A stretch of 64,000 nt of DNA from an uncultured Porphyromonadaceae bacterium (GCA_937892215.1 CALAVE010000026.1:3246-67245), one strand, 5' to 3'; shown: positions 45,422 to 54,342, counted from the first letter of the stretch. The notes: generated from the letters alone by a model not told the origin. Numbers and translations: made by a program.

Positions 45422-46750
45422 ATGAAAACTTCTGGAACAATATTGCGACTAATGATGGTGCTTGCTGTGATGCTGCAGGTGCAAGTAATGAACGCACAGG
45501 CCGACGCAGCGTATGTGCCAACTGCGGAGAATCTGGCCGCTCGCGAGTCGTTTATGAACGACCGCTTCGGGATATTTATCCACTGGGGACTGTACAGCAT
45601 GTTCGGTCACGGGGAGTGGTACCAGTACAAGGAGGACATCGACTACCGCGAGTATCAGAAGGGCATGGACGCGTTCTACCCCGCGAAGTTCAATGCCGAC
45701 GAGTGGGTGAAGTTCCTGAAGGATTGCGGCGCTCGCTACATCACCATTACGAGCCGTCATCACGAGGGCTTCTCGATGTGGGATACGGACCAGAGCAAGT
45801 TCAAAATAACCAACACGCCACTGGGGCGGGACGTGCTGAAGGAACTGGCCGATGCCTGCGCGCGCCACGGCATGAAACTGGGCTTCTACTACTCGCACAT
45901 AGACTGGCACACACCCGACTACCCTGTGGGAAAACACGGCAAGATGCTGGGACGTGAAAACAAGCCGAACTGGGCTCGCTACTACACGTTTATGAACAAC
46001 CAACTCACGGAGTTGCTGACGGGCTATGGGAAAGTGAACTGCATCTGGTTCGACGGAATGTGGGAGCACGGCGGTGAGGCCGAGCCTTTCGACTGGCAAC
46101 TGGATGAGCAATATAAACTGATTCACCGTTTGCAGCCGGCTTGCCTGGTGATAAACAATCACCACGAGGCAGTGATTCCGGGAGAGGACGTGCAGACGTG
46201 GGAGCGTGACCTGCCGGGCGAGAACAAGAACGGCCATGCTGGAATGGACATGGGCGCTCTGCCGCTGGAGACAGCCACGACGATGTGTGACCATGACAAC
46301 TGGGGTTATGACCTGAGCGAGTATGGTAAATTCCGCAGCAGCAAGGAACTGATTCAACTGCTTGTGCGCACAGCGGCCAAGGATGCCAATCTGCTGCTGA
46401 ACATAGGTCCGCGCCCCGACGGCAAGATTCCGGAGGAGGCTATGGAGCGCCTTCACGACATAGGCTCGTGGCTTAAGGTGAACGGAGAGACAATCTACGG
46501 CACGCGCGGCGGCAGTATAGGCGACGGGGAACACTATGTATCGACCACTAAGGGCAAGCACATCTATCTGCACTTTATCAAGGGCGGCTTGAAGGAGGTG
46601 AGTTTTGAGGTTGACGGACAAGTGGCAAGCATAGTGCCGCTGGGCAGCAATCAGAAGATAGAGTTCAAGCAAAAAGGTCGCGAGGTGAAGATGAAAGTGA
46701 TGTATCCGAGCACCGCCACGGATTATATAGTGGATGTGGTGCTGAAGTGA
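45422..46750 (+). CDS. Exported alpha-L-fucosidase (GH29)
   Basis: A 442-residue glycosidase. The signal peptide ends QVMNAQADAAY. The GH29 barrel is clear: FGIFIHWGLYSMFGHGEWYQ near 50, YITITSRHHEGFSMWDT near 108, and VNCIWFDGMWEHGGEAEPFD near 205, whose Asp is the expected nucleophile. LLNIGPRPDGKIPEEAMERL near 322 follows. A short C-terminal beta domain ends the protein. It releases terminal L-fucose from host mucin or milk-type glycans in the periplasm. It is monocistronic with its own promoter and no neighbouring SusC/D. Confidence 0.93.
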   Translation: MKTSGTILRLMMVLAVMLQVQVMNAQADAAYVPTAENLAARESFMNDRFGIFIHWGLYSMFGHGEWYQYKEDIDYREYQKGMDAFYPAKFNADEWVKFLKDCGARYITITSRHHEGFSMWDTDQSKFKITNTPLGRDVLKELADACARHGMKLGFYYSHIDWHTPDYPVGKHGKMLGRENKPNWARYYTFMNNQLTELLTGYGKVNCIWFDGMWEHGGEAEPFDWQLDEQYKLIHRLQPACLVINNHHEAVIPGEDVQTWERDLPGENKNGHAGMDMGALPLETATTMCDHDNWGYDLSEYGKFRSSKELIQLLVRTAAKDANLLLNIGPRPDGKIPEEAMERLHDIGSWLKVNGETIYGTRGGSIGDGEHYVSTTKGKHIYLHFIKGGLKEVSFEVDGQVASIVPLGSNQKIEFKQKGREVKMKVMYPSTATDYIVDVVLK

Positions 46751-46822
46751 CGTGGTAACGCATGAAAGCCGCGATGGAATGAAAAAAGGTGGTGAAAGGT
46801 GGCGAGAATAGAGAAAAATTGC

Positions 46823-46830
46823 TACATTTG
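46823..46830 (+). promoter_or_regulatory. -7 promoter element of the VanZ-family gene
   Basis: TACATTTG matches the -7 consensus. No clear TTG was seen at the expected -33 position. The leader would be about 80 bases. Confidence 0.45.
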
Positions 46831-46917
46831 CATATCTAATTAACAATAGGGTCGAGACTGAAATGGTAGTCGAGACATTAAGGAATTATTTATAGATATA
46901 AAAATCAGGGAATTTAA

Positions 46918-47469
46918 ATGAAGAAGTTTATTCTGGCAATACCTGTGGGGATACCATCGCTAATAATGCTTGCGGCGGTTGCCTATTTGTCACTTGCTCC
47001 GAATCCGCTGCCTATGGACGATAGATTGTTGTTTCCGGGCTCGGATAAGTTGGCGCATGTGTTGCTGTATTTTGTTACGGTGTGTGTGCTGATTTTGGAC
47101 TTTGCGAAGTGGCGTCTGCCTCACCATGTGAAGCTTGAGAAGATGCTGGCTATTACGTCGTTTGCGATTGTTTTTGGCGCGGTTATGGAAACCGGTCAAC
47201 TGGCGATGCGTGTGGGTCGCTCATTTGAGTTGGTGGATATTTTGTGTGATGCTGTGGGTGCGATAGCGGGTTTTTTGTTTATTAAATACTGGTTTATGCA
47301 CAAGTTCCGCAAGATATTTTATTACTCAATGCGCAAGCATAAGTATCACGGCTCGCAAGAGAAGCATGTGAGCGAGAAGAAAGTGCGTGCGAGGGTGGCT
47401 GAGCGCCAGGAAGAGCTGAAGGCTCGGATAGAGCAGATGGCGCAGGAAGACTCGGAGAATGAGTCTTGA
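46918..47469 (+). CDS. VanZ-like family membrane protein
   Basis: A 183-residue protein with four predicted helices in the first 125 residues. LFPGSDKLAHVLLYFVTVCV near 40 carries the D-K-x-x-H of VanZ-like proteins, and ETGQLAMRVGRSFELVDILC near 85 the conserved acidic and Arg residues. The C-terminal 55 residues are a charged coiled coil (SEKKVRARVAERQEELKARI). VanZ itself gives low-level teicoplanin resistance; most relatives have no known role. It ends 48 bases from the convergent mlaF gene. Confidence 0.85.
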   Translation: MKKFILAIPVGIPSLIMLAAVAYLSLAPNPLPMDDRLLFPGSDKLAHVLLYFVTVCVLILDFAKWRLPHHVKLEKMLAITSFAIVFGAVMETGQLAMRVGRSFELVDILCDAVGAIAGFLFIKYWFMHKFRKIFYYSMRKHKYHGSQEKHVSEKKVRARVAERQEELKARIEQMAQEDSENES

Positions 47470-47517
47470 ACAGGGGGACAAAAGTGAGAATATAACGCAG
47501 GGGCGGAACCGGAGTGG

Positions 47518-48309
47518 TTAGCGTCCATGCGTTTTTTTGTATCCGTGCTCGAGTCTGTATTTCCTTACGTCGGCAAAGAGGTCGGTTGCGTAAACGAACT
47601 GGTTGAGGTCGTCGTTATCGACGCTATAGATTTCGTCTTTGTTTCCAATCCATCCGACGTGTCCTTTGTTAATGAAGACGATGTTTTCGCCGATTCCCAT
47701 GACGGAGTTCATGTCGTGGGTGTTGATGATGGTGGTGATGCCGTACTCGTGTGTGATGTCGCTAAGCAGGTCGTCGATGACGATAGAAGTTTTGGGGTCG
47801 AGTCCTGAGTTGGGTTCGTCGCAGAAGAGGTACTTGGGGTTAAGAGCGATGGCGCGCGCGATGGCAGCTCGTTTCTGCATTCCTCCGCTAAGTTCGGCGG
47901 GGTACTTGTCTTCTGAGCCGGAGAGGTTTACCCTGTCGATGCAGAAGTGTGCGCGTTCGATTTGTTCTTCGGGGGTGAGTTTTGAGAACATTCTCAGAGG
48001 GAAGAGTACGTTACCGATAACGGTTTCGCTGTCGAAAAGCGCTGAGCCTTGGAAAAGCATACCGATTTCTTTTCGAATTTCTTTCATCTGGTTTTGTGCC
48101 ATTTGAGTGATGTCTCGCCCGTCGTAAAGGATTTCGCCGTGGTCGGGTTTGAAAAGTCCGACTATGTTTTTCACGAGTACTGTCTTGCCGGATCCGCTCT
48201 GTCCGATAATGAGGTTAGTTTTTCCGTCGTAGAACTTGGCGCTGACGTCGAAAAGAATCTGTCGTGTTCCGTTGTCGAAGAACTTGTCGATATGTTTTAC
48301 TTCAATCAT
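47518..48309 (-). CDS. ABC transporter ATP-binding protein, MlaF-like
   Basis: A 263-residue ATPase. Walker A is IIGQSGSGKTVLVKN near 35, the signature is LSGGMQKRAAIARAIALNP near 139, Walker B is YLFCDEPNSGLDPKTS near 160, and the switch His is in INTHDMNSVMG. The closest family is the MCE/Mla phospholipid transport ATPase, supported by the MlaE-type permease gene 25 bases upstream on the same strand. It probably powers lipid movement between outer and inner membranes. The MCE-domain protein is not in the window. Confidence 0.88.
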   Translation of the reverse strand: MIEVKHIDKFFDNGTRQILFDVSAKFYDGKTNLIIGQSGSGKTVLVKNIVGLFKPDHGEILYDGRDITQMAQNQMKEIRKEIGMLFQGSALFDSETVIGNVLFPLRMFSKLTPEEQIERAHFCIDRVNLSGSEDKYPAELSGGMQKRAAIARAIALNPKYLFCDEPNSGLDPKTSIVIDDLLSDITHEYGITTIINTHDMNSVMGIGENIVFINKGHVGWIGNKDEIYSVDNDDLNQFVYATDLFADVRKYRLEHGYKKTHGR

Positions 48310-48334
48310 GTTGATGTGTATCTGTGTGGTGGAG

Positions 48335-49075
48335 TTATTGTAACATTAATTTTGTGAGAATCACGTCGGCGACGAGAATCATGATGTTGCTCATGACCAC
48401 CGCATCGGTGCTGGCCTGTCCGACTTCAACGGAGCCACCCTTGACGGTGTATCCGTAGAAGGCTGAGATGCTGGAGATGATGTAGGCAAAGAAGAGTGAC
48501 TTGATTAGCGCGAACCAGACGTACCATTCGATGAACTGAGTCTGGATACCGTAGATGTATGTATCTACATCCACGATGTCGGTGAGTACGCAGATGAAGT
48601 ATCCGCCGAAAAGGCTGGTGCCCATGCAGATGATGACCATGAAAGGCATGATTGTGATGAGTCCGAGGACCTTGGGCATAACAAGGAAGTTGGCCGAATT
48701 GATGCCCATTATTTCGAGAGCATCGATTTGCTCAGTGACTCTCATGGTTCCGATTTCGGAGGCGATGTTAGAGCCTATTTTACCTGATAGGATGAGGCAA
48801 AGAATGGAAGACGAGAACTCGAGGAGAATGATTTCTCGAGTGGTCATACCGACGGAGTATCGGGGGAATATGGGGTTGGATATGTTGAGTTTGATAAGTA
48901 TTGTACACAGAGAGCCTATGAACAGTGATACGATGAGAATCAGTGGTATGGAGTCGATACCGAGTTTGTACATCTCGTTGACGTACCGTTTGAAGAATTC
49001 TTTCCATTTTTCCGGTACTCCGATGCTGTGGAACATGAAAGTGCAGTAAGTTCCGAATTTCTCTAATGCTAACAT
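48335..49075 (-). CDS. MlaE-family ABC permease
   Basis: A 246-residue inner-membrane protein with five to six helices. LILIVSLFIGSLCTILIKL near 46, LILSGKIGSNIASEIGTMRV near 112 and EQIDALEIMGINSANFLVMP near 133 are the MlaE signature segments, in particular G-x-I-G-S-x-x-x-x-E-x-G-T-M and E-Q-I-D-A-L. Length is typical of the family. It forms the lipid-transport core with the adjacent MlaF-like ATPase. It starts 46 bases after a LuxR-type regulator gene on the same strand. Confidence 0.9.
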   Translation of the reverse strand: MLALEKFGTYCTFMFHSIGVPEKWKEFFKRYVNEMYKLGIDSIPLILIVSLFIGSLCTILIKLNISNPIFPRYSVGMTTREIILLEFSSSILCLILSGKIGSNIASEIGTMRVTEQIDALEIMGINSANFLVMPKVLGLITIMPFMVIICMGTSLFGGYFICVLTDIVDVDTYIYGIQTQFIEWYVWFALIKSLFFAYIISSISAFYGYTVKGGSVEVGQASTDAVVMSNIMILVADVILTKLMLQ

Positions 49076-49121
49076 TTCAATTATAAAGATTGAATTTAAT
49101 TAATAATCTAAGTTAAGTGTC

Positions 49122-49715
49122 TCAGGTGTTGTGGAAAACGCTGTCGAGGCTATCCTCGTCGATGAGGTTGTTGAGCATGGCGTAAACTGTGAGTCCCGCA
49201 ACACTCTTGATGCCGGTTTTCTGCATAATGTTTTTGCGGTGAGTCATGACGGTGTGCTCGCTAACGTTAAGCCTGTCGGCTATTTCCTTGTTTCTCAGTC
49301 CTTGAGCCACGAGGACCAGAACTGCAATCTCGCGGCGAGTGAGTTCGTATCCCACGTTGTGCGATTGTCCTTCATTGAGATTCTCGCATGCAGCCTTGAT
49401 GGAGTTCTCTATGTTCTGCGCGGATGCGTGAATGTCGATGACGGCATCGAAAGGCTTGAGCAGCCTGGGCTCCACGTAGCAGTGTACAAGAGCGGCCACA
49501 GCCAGGGAGTGCTGAGCCTTGATTTGGCTCACATCGACCTGCAGAAGCGGGCTGATGATTAAGGCGTGTGGCTGGTGGGTCTTGATGGCGACATCGAGAG
49601 CCTCCGAGCCGTTTTTCCGAGCGACAACTTTCAGCACGGGGCTACTGTGGAGTAGTGCCGTAATGCCAAAAGCGATGATGTCGGAAGGCTCAACTATTAA
49701 AACTGAATATTTCAT
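49122..49715 (-). CDS. LuxR-family regulator with a degenerate receiver domain
   Basis: A 197-residue regulator. The C-terminal LuxR helix-turn-helix is canonical (ELTRREIAVLVLVAQGLRNK, EIADRLNVSEHTVMTHRKNI). The N-terminal 120 residues have the shape of a response-regulator receiver, but the acidic pair is replaced by EP (LIVEPSD), and the segment where the phospho-acceptor Asp should lie reads ALIISPLLQ. The conserved Lys is also not obvious. It is therefore unlikely to be phosphorylated. The start ATG at 49715 overlaps the stop of the hemerythrin gene by one base, so the two are translationally coupled. Confidence 0.85.
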   Translation of the reverse strand: MKYSVLIVEPSDIIAFGITALLHSSPVLKVVARKNGSEALDVAIKTHQPHALIISPLLQVDVSQIKAQHSLAVAALVHCYVEPRLLKPFDAVIDIHASAQNIENSIKAACENLNEGQSHNVGYELTRREIAVLVLVAQGLRNKEIADRLNVSEHTVMTHRKNIMQKTGIKSVAGLTVYAMLNNLIDEDSLDSVFHNT

Positions 49716-50407
49716 CAATTAATGTCCTTTCCAAGGTGTCGGACGAAAGGCACCAAAATTTTTTCTTCGATGAGCGAGTGCTTGTGCAGGTCTCGAGCAA
49801 GGAGCAGCAGGTCGGTGACGACATCGGTGGTGTCGTCGTCGGTGGCATTTTCGGGCAGATACTTGAAAATTATCTGCGTGATGTCTTGCAGCTTGTCTTC
49901 GATGTCCTGATGCACATCGTTGAAACTATTTATGTGTATGCCGGCGTCGTTATCTCCGCTGATTAACCTCTGAATGAGAGGGAAGAGGTTTTTCTCTTCG
50001 TTGATGAAGTGAGCCTCGACCTCGTTCTTGTAGAGCTCGAAGAAACGGAGGAAAACGCTTGCCACCTTTGGGGGTAATTTGCCGGCGATGTGATGCAAGT
50101 GGTTCTGAATGTGCGGCAACCGCTTTTGCAAGTAGTAGTGATGTGACGCTTTGAGGTATGGCACGAGCATAGTCATGTCGGTGTTGTTGACCACATTAGC
50201 GTCGGGGATGAAGTCGCTAAAAGAATAGACGTTGCAAATGAGCAGAAAGAAATTGACGTCGATGTTTTTCTTTTTGCAGAGCTGACTGACGGTCATGTCG
50301 CCAAAACCGAGAGCGATGCCAAAGCGAGGCATCATCTCAATGAGTTCCACGTGACTGGTGATGATGTCGGCCATACGGCTTTCGCAGTTGTAGATGTAGT
50401 GTGTCAT
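49715..50407 (-). CDS. Hemerythrin-domain protein, RIC/YtfE-like
   Basis: A 230-residue protein. The N-terminus (HYIYNCESRMADIITSHVEL) resembles a ScdA/RIC N-terminal helical domain. The C-terminal 150 residues are a hemerythrin-like four-helix bundle with iron ligands in SHHYYLQKRLPHIQNHLHHI, NEVEAHFINEEKNLFPLI, NDVHQDIEDKL and DLHKHSLIEEKILVPFV. RIC proteins repair Fe-S clusters after nitric oxide or oxidative damage. The start at 50407 is fixed by the promoter: an upstream frame start at 50473 would lie upstream of the -7 box. It forms a coupled pair with the LuxR gene, and mlaE-mlaF follow on the same strand. Confidence 0.85.
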   Translation of the reverse strand: MTHYIYNCESRMADIITSHVELIEMMPRFGIALGFGDMTVSQLCKKKNIDVNFFLLICNVYSFSDFIPDANVVNNTDMTMLVPYLKASHHYYLQKRLPHIQNHLHHIAGKLPPKVASVFLRFFELYKNEVEAHFINEEKNLFPLIQRLISGDNDAGIHINSFNDVHQDIEDKLQDITQIIFKYLPENATDDDTTDVVTDLLLLARDLHKHSLIEEKILVPFVRHLGKDIN

Positions 50408-50442
50408 GTTCAATAAAAGGGCTTTCGCGATGTCACAGAGTG

Positions 50443-50474
50443 CAAAGTTACGTATTAAAAGTTCAACGGACAAA
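50443..50474 (-). promoter_or_regulatory. Promoter of the hemerythrin-luxR(-mlaEF) unit
   Basis: Minus-strand TAACTTTG (50443-50450) and TTTG (50471-50474) are 20 bases apart, a full consensus match. The predicted start near 50437 excludes the longer open frame as the coding start. Confidence 0.75.
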
Positions 50475-50536
50475 TTTTTTTACAAAGGTGTGTGTGCTGG
50501 GGCAGGTAAAAAAGGGTGGGAAAAAGGGATGAGATA

Positions 50537-50567
50537 TTGTGAGAAAGGGGGATAATTGTTAATTTTG
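50537..50567 (+). promoter_or_regulatory. Promoter of the FeoB-associated small protein
   Basis: TTG (50537-50539) and TAATTTTG (50560-50567) are 20 bases apart. The predicted start near 50574 is about 65 bases before the small open frame at 50639. Confidence 0.7.
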
Positions 50568-50638
50568 TGGAGCGAAAGACGGCGGTCGTGATGAGCGTCC
50601 GTATATAGATGTCATTATAGAAAGAAAGGAGAGGAGAA

Positions 50639-50785
50639 ATGGGAGCACAGGAAATAGCGGTGGCCGTGGTGATAGTGGTGGCGGTTGCAATGGCGTTGTT
50701 CAGAATAGTGAGAACGTTAAGGAGCAAGGATGTGCCCGATTGCGGCTGCGGAAAGGGAAAGGATTGCAAAAATTCGGGAAAATAA
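50639..50785 (+). CDS. FeoB-associated Cys-rich membrane protein (48 residues)
   Basis: A very short gene of 48 codons plus a stop. One N-terminal transmembrane helix (EIAVAVVIVVAVAMALF) is followed by a basic linker and a Cys-rich tail, DCGCGKGKDCKNSGK. That layout matches the small FeoB-associated proteins common in Bacteroidales. It has its own consensus promoter and a purine-rich stretch (GAGGAGAA) just before the ATG. No feoA or feoB is in the window, so its partner must be elsewhere. The stop overlaps the promoter region of udk. Confidence 0.75.
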   Translation: MGAQEIAVAVVIVVAVAMALFRIVRTLRSKDVPDCGCGKGKDCKNSGK

Positions 50786-50816
50786 TTGCGATAATGTGAA
50801 TAAATAGTTACTTTTG
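50786..50816 (+). promoter_or_regulatory. Promoter of udk
   Basis: TTG (50786-50788) and TACTTTTG (50809-50816) are 20 bases apart. The start codon at 50839 is about 17 bases after the predicted transcription start. Confidence 0.75.
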
Positions 50817-50838
50817 TGAAACCAATTCTAATTCAGAT

Positions 50839-51456
50839 ATGTTCATAATAGGTATAGCCGGTGGAACCGGATCGGGAAAGACCACAGTAGTGAGAAAAAT
50901 CATGGAACGCCTGCCTAAAGGCGAGGTGAGTATTATATCGCAGGATTCCTACTACAAGGATTCGAGCAAGGTGCCTGTGGAGGAACGTCAGCTTATAAAC
51001 TTTGACGAGCCCGCAGCATTTGACTGGGACTTGCTGCTGGATCACCTGAAGCAGCTGCGAGAGGGTAAGGCCGTGGAAATGCCCACGTATTCGTTTATTA
51101 CGTGCACACGCGAGAAGGAGACGGTGCACATGGAGCCTCATGACGTGGTGCTGATAGAGGGAATCTTGGTGCTGAGCAACCCTAAGCTGCGTAAGATGAT
51201 GGATATTAAGGTGTTTGTTGACGCAGACGGTGACGACCGTCTGATAAGGGTGATATCTCGCGACTGCATAGAGCGCGGCCGTACGCCACAGATGGTGATA
51301 GACCGCTACCAGCGAGTGCTCAAGCCGATGCATCTGCAGCACATAGAGCCGACGAAGCGTTTCGCCAACATTATCATACCGGAGGGCGGACATAACGAGG
51401 TGGCGATAAATCTGCTGACCGATTACATTAAGTCGCGTCTGGACATAAAGAAGTGA
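50839..51456 (+). CDS. udk: Uridine kinase
   Basis: A 205-residue P-loop kinase that phosphorylates uridine and cytidine in pyrimidine salvage. Walker A is IGIAGGTGSGKTTVVRKIM at residues 4-22. ISQDSYYKDSSKVP near 35, NFDEPAAFDWDLLLDHLKQL near 55, LIEGILVLSNPKLRKMMDIK near 100 and RVISRDCIERGRT near 134 are the family blocks. Length is normal. It has its own promoter and is followed by lptB, possibly on the same transcript. Confidence 0.93.
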   Translation: MFIIGIAGGTGSGKTTVVRKIMERLPKGEVSIISQDSYYKDSSKVPVEERQLINFDEPAAFDWDLLLDHLKQLREGKAVEMPTYSFITCTREKETVHMEPHDVVLIEGILVLSNPKLRKMMDIKVFVDADGDDRLIRVISRDCIERGRTPQMVIDRYQRVLKPMHLQHIEPTKRFANIIIPEGGHNEVAINLLTDYIKSRLDIKK

Positions 51457-51527
51457 GTTGAGGAGGAGTGGCGTTTGCAGCCTGCGCTCCCCTGAAAACT
51501 GTCGGACGGATTAACGAGCGAGAGCGG

Positions 51528-52382
51528 ATGAAAAAAGTGATAGAGAAGATAAAAGACAGCGTGAGTCTGAAGGCGATGGCCGCGAGACGGGAGCAGGAGA
51601 AGGCGACCGCAGCGCGGCTCAACGAGCTTGGTGAGCGAGGAGAGCTGGTGCTTCGCACGGAGGACTTGGTGAAGAAATACCGTCAGCGCACGGTGGCCAA
51701 TCATGTGTCGATAGATGTCCGTCAAGGCGAGATAGTGGGGTTACTAGGCCCGAACGGCGCCGGCAAGACAACCACGTTCTACATGACCACCGGGCTGATT
51801 ACGCCTAACGGAGGGCGAGTGTTCATAAATGATGTGGACATCACTAAGTTGCCGGTGTATAAGCGTGCGCAACTTGGGATAGGGTACTTGCCTCAGGAGG
51901 CATCGGTTTTCAGGCAGCTGACTGTGGAGGACAATATCCTGTCGATACTGGAGATGACCAACACCACGCCGGAATATCAGCGCGAGAAACTGGAAGAGCT
52001 GATAGCCGAGTTCCGCTTGGAGAAAGTGCGGACGAACCTGGGTAACCGCCTGTCGGGAGGTGAGCGGCGGCGTACGGAGATAGCCCGTTGTCTGGCCATC
52101 AATCCTCGCTTCATCATGCTTGACGAGCCATTTGCCGGCGTGGACCCGATAGCGGTGGAGGATATACAGAGCATAGTTTATAGCCTGAAATCGAAGAATA
52201 TAGGCATACTGATCACCGACCATAACGCGCCCGAGACGCTGAGTATCACGGACCGCGCGTATCTGCTGTTTGAGGGTAAGATTCTGTTCCAGGGCACGAG
52301 TGAGGAACTGAGTGTGAATCCAGTGGTGAAGGAGAAGTATCTGGGACGCAACTTTGTGTTCCGCCGGAAGAAATTTGACTGA
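51528..52382 (+). CDS. lptB: LptB-type ABC ATPase of LPS export
   Basis: Walker A is [20 protein letters not shown], the signature is [17 protein letters not shown], Walker B is [14 protein letters not shown], and the switch is [12 protein letters not shown]. The motif order, Q-loop ([17 protein letters not shown]) and C-terminus match LptB, which drives lipopolysaccharide transport with LptFG. The start at 51528 gives a 284-residue protein with a 40-residue charged N-terminal extension ([20 protein letters not shown]) not found in E. coli LptB. A GTG at 51468 would lengthen it further but is only two bases after an AGGAGG. Confidence 0.9.
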   Translation: MKKVIEKIKDSVSLKAMAARREQEKATAARLNELGERGELVLRTEDLVKKYRQRTVANHVSIDVRQGEIVGLLGPNGAGKTTTFYMTTGLITPNGGRVFINDVDITKLPVYKRAQLGIGYLPQEASVFRQLTVEDNILSILEMTNTTPEYQREKLEELIAEFRLEKVRTNLGNRLSGGERRRTEIARCLAINPRFIMLDEPFAGVDPIAVEDIQSIVYSLKSKNIGILITDHNAPETLSITDRAYLLFEGKILFQGTSEELSVNPVVKEKYLGRNFVFRRKKFD

Positions 52383-52459
52383 TAAGCGCCGTGGAGCTCA
52401 TTATGGCTGCGGTGGCGACGGTGTGTGCGCAACGGACTGAAAAACTATAACGAGAGAAA

Positions 52460-52786
52460 ATGCAGGGAGACTTTCTGAAGATGCCTCGCGGGTTGCGAAC
52501 GGGGTTGCTGGTGGCGCTTGCACTGGTTGCATTGGTGCTTGCAGTGGGCGCGGTGTGGCGAAGTCGTCCGGCTGAATATGTGCCACAACCGGAATCGGCG
52601 GCAATGGAATTTCTGGAAAAGGCAGATTCGCTCAGAGAGACAGCCGTGCAGGTGAATGAAAAGAAGAAGGCCGTGAAAGAAAAGCGGAAGAAGTCGAAAT
52701 CAAGTAAATCGGCGAAGAAAGGCGAACGGAAGGAGCGGAAAGAGAAGAAGAAACTTGATGAGTTGCCCAGAGCCGGCGAAGAATAA
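52460..52786 (+). CDS. Small membrane-anchored Lys-rich protein
   Basis: A 108-residue protein of unknown function. One transmembrane helix (GLLVALALVALVLAVGAVW) sits near residue 15. It is followed by an acidic linker and a low-complexity basic tail (KKKAVKEKRKKSKSSK, KKGERKERKEKKKLDEL). The orientation is probably N-in with the tail outside, or the reverse. No family was recognised. It lies 77 bases after lptB, on the same strand. Confidence 0.6.
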   Translation: MQGDFLKMPRGLRTGLLVALALVALVLAVGAVWRSRPAEYVPQPESAAMEFLEKADSLRETAVQVNEKKKAVKEKRKKSKSSKSAKKGERKERKEKKKLDELPRAGEE

Positions 52787-52908
52787 AGATACCGACTCGG
52801 ATTGGGGAAGAGGAAACTCTTGGAGGGGAGAAATACCGTTAAAAAGAAATTGTTATGTATTTATGATAAAAATAGACAAATCGTTTATATTTATACGATG
52901 AAAAACGT

Positions 52909-52916
52909 TAACTTTG
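52909..52916 (+). promoter_or_regulatory. -7 promoter element of the first NSS transporter
   Basis: TAACTTTG matches the -7 consensus, with TTTA at 52884-52887 in about the -33 position. Confidence 0.5.
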
Positions 52917-52998
52917 CACACTATTAAGAATAAGACATTTAGTATGTTGCGAGAGATGAAGAATCATAAGCGCATAGAAGGTAAAAAGTGAAGTGAGT

Positions 52999-54342
52999 AT
53001 GAAAGAGAGGTCGGGATTTGTGACGAAATTCGGTGCGATAGCCGCGGCGGTGGGTTCAGCCGTGGGGCTTGGCAACATTTGGCGTTTCCCGTATGAAGCG
53101 GGACAGAATGGCGGTGGCGCGTTCCTGATACTGTATGTGGCCTTTGTGTTACTGCTGGGAATTCCTGTGATAGTGAGCGAATTTGTGATAGGGCGCGCAA
53201 CGCACAAGAACGCGGTGGGCGCGTTGCGGGAGTTGGCGCCCGGTACACGTCTGCACTGGATGCCATATATGGGAATCCTGGCTTCGCTGATGATAATAAG
53301 TTTCTACAGTGTGGTTTGCGGGTGGATAGTGGAGTACCTGATAATGGCCGTGAGTGGCGGAATGAGAGGGCACAGTCCGCACGAGTATGCCCAGATGTTC
53401 GGCGAGTTTACGAGTAATCCGAGCCGGAGTCTGGCGTGGACGTGGATGTTCCTGCTGCTGAACGGTGTGGTGTTGCTGGGCGGCGTTAAGAAAGGGATAG
53501 AGCGAGTGGCGAATCTGCTGATGCCGTTGCTGTTTGTGATACTGATAGTGTTCTGTGTGAACTCGTTAATGCTGCCGGAGGGTAAGCAAGGACTTAAATT
53601 TCTGTTCAATCCCGATTTCAGCAAGGTGACATCGAGTGTGGTGATAGGCGCAATGGGGCAGGCGTTCTTTTCGCTGAGTCTGGGGTTGTCGTGCCTGCTG
53701 ACGTATGCCAGTTATTTCAGGGACGATGAGCGGCTGGTTCGCAGTGCTGTGGCCGTGGCCTCGCTGGATACGTTGGTGGCCGTGCTATCGGGAATAGTGA
53801 TATTCCCGGCAGTTTTCAGTTACGGGATGGCACCTGAGGCCGGTCCGAAACTTGTTTTTGAGGTGCTGCCGTCGATATTTGAGCAGATGCCCGGCGGCTA
53901 TGTGTGGGCCGTGCTGTTCTTTCTGCTGCTGTTCTTCGCTTCGATAACAAGCACAATTTCGATGAGCGAAATATCTATTACGTTTTTCCAAGAGGAATGG
54001 AAGATGACCAGGCGCTCGGCCACGCTGCTCAATACCGTTCTGGCTCTGCTGTTCGGCGGGCTGTGTGCGCTGTCGTTCGGTGTGCTGAGCGACTTTAAGT
54101 TGCTGGGCATGACCATATTTGAACTGTTCGATTACGTGTCGTCGAACGTGCTGCTGCCGCTTGGAGGTGTATTTTTCTCCCTGTTTGCAGGTTGGTATAT
54201 GGAGCGGAAGGTGCTGGACCGAGAGCTTACCAATGGCGGCAGGCTGCGGGTGTACAGTTACAAGCCGCTGCTGTTCTGCATTCGCTATGTGGCACCGGCA
54301 GCGATAGTGGTGGTGTTCCTTTACGGTCTGGGACTGCTGTAG
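52999..54342 (+). CDS. Sodium-dependent amino acid/neurotransmitter-type transporter (NSS/SNF), copy 1
   Basis: A 447-residue membrane protein with about 11-12 helices. The first helix contains AAAVGSAVGLGNIWRFPYEA, the unmistakable Na+/substrate-binding helix 1 of the neurotransmitter:sodium symporter family. GQAFFSLSLGLSCLLTYASY near 217 is helix 6 and FFASITSTISMSEI near 315 is helix 8. LeuT-fold members take up amino acids with sodium. The start ATG at 52999 begins MKERSGFVTKFG, the same pattern as the next gene. A close paralogue follows after 118 bases, arising by tandem duplication. Confidence 0.9.
   Translation: MKERSGFVTKFGAIAAAVGSAVGLGNIWRFPYEAGQNGGGAFLILYVAFVLLLGIPVIVSEFVIGRATHKNAVGALRELAPGTRLHWMPYMGILASLMIISFYSVVCGWIVEYLIMAVSGGMRGHSPHEYAQMFGEFTSNPSRSLAWTWMFLLLNGVVLLGGVKKGIERVANLLMPLLFVILIVFCVNSLMLPEGKQGLKFLFNPDFSKVTSSVVIGAMGQAFFSLSLGLSCLLTYASYFRDDERLVRSAVAVASLDTLVAVLSGIVIFPAVFSYGMAPEAGPKLVFEVLPSIFEQMPGGYVWAVLFFLLLFFASITSTISMSEISITFFQEEWKMTRRSATLLNTVLALLFGGLCALSFGVLSDFKLLGMTIFELFDYVSSNVLLPLGGVFFSLFAGWYMERKVLDRELTNGGRLRVYSYKPLLFCIRYVAPAAIVVVFLYGLGLL

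Noticed and set aside
45449..46846. Long antisense reading frame (465 codons) opposite the GH29 gene
   Set aside because: Shadow of a well-supported fucosidase gene; no domain and no promoter on that strand.
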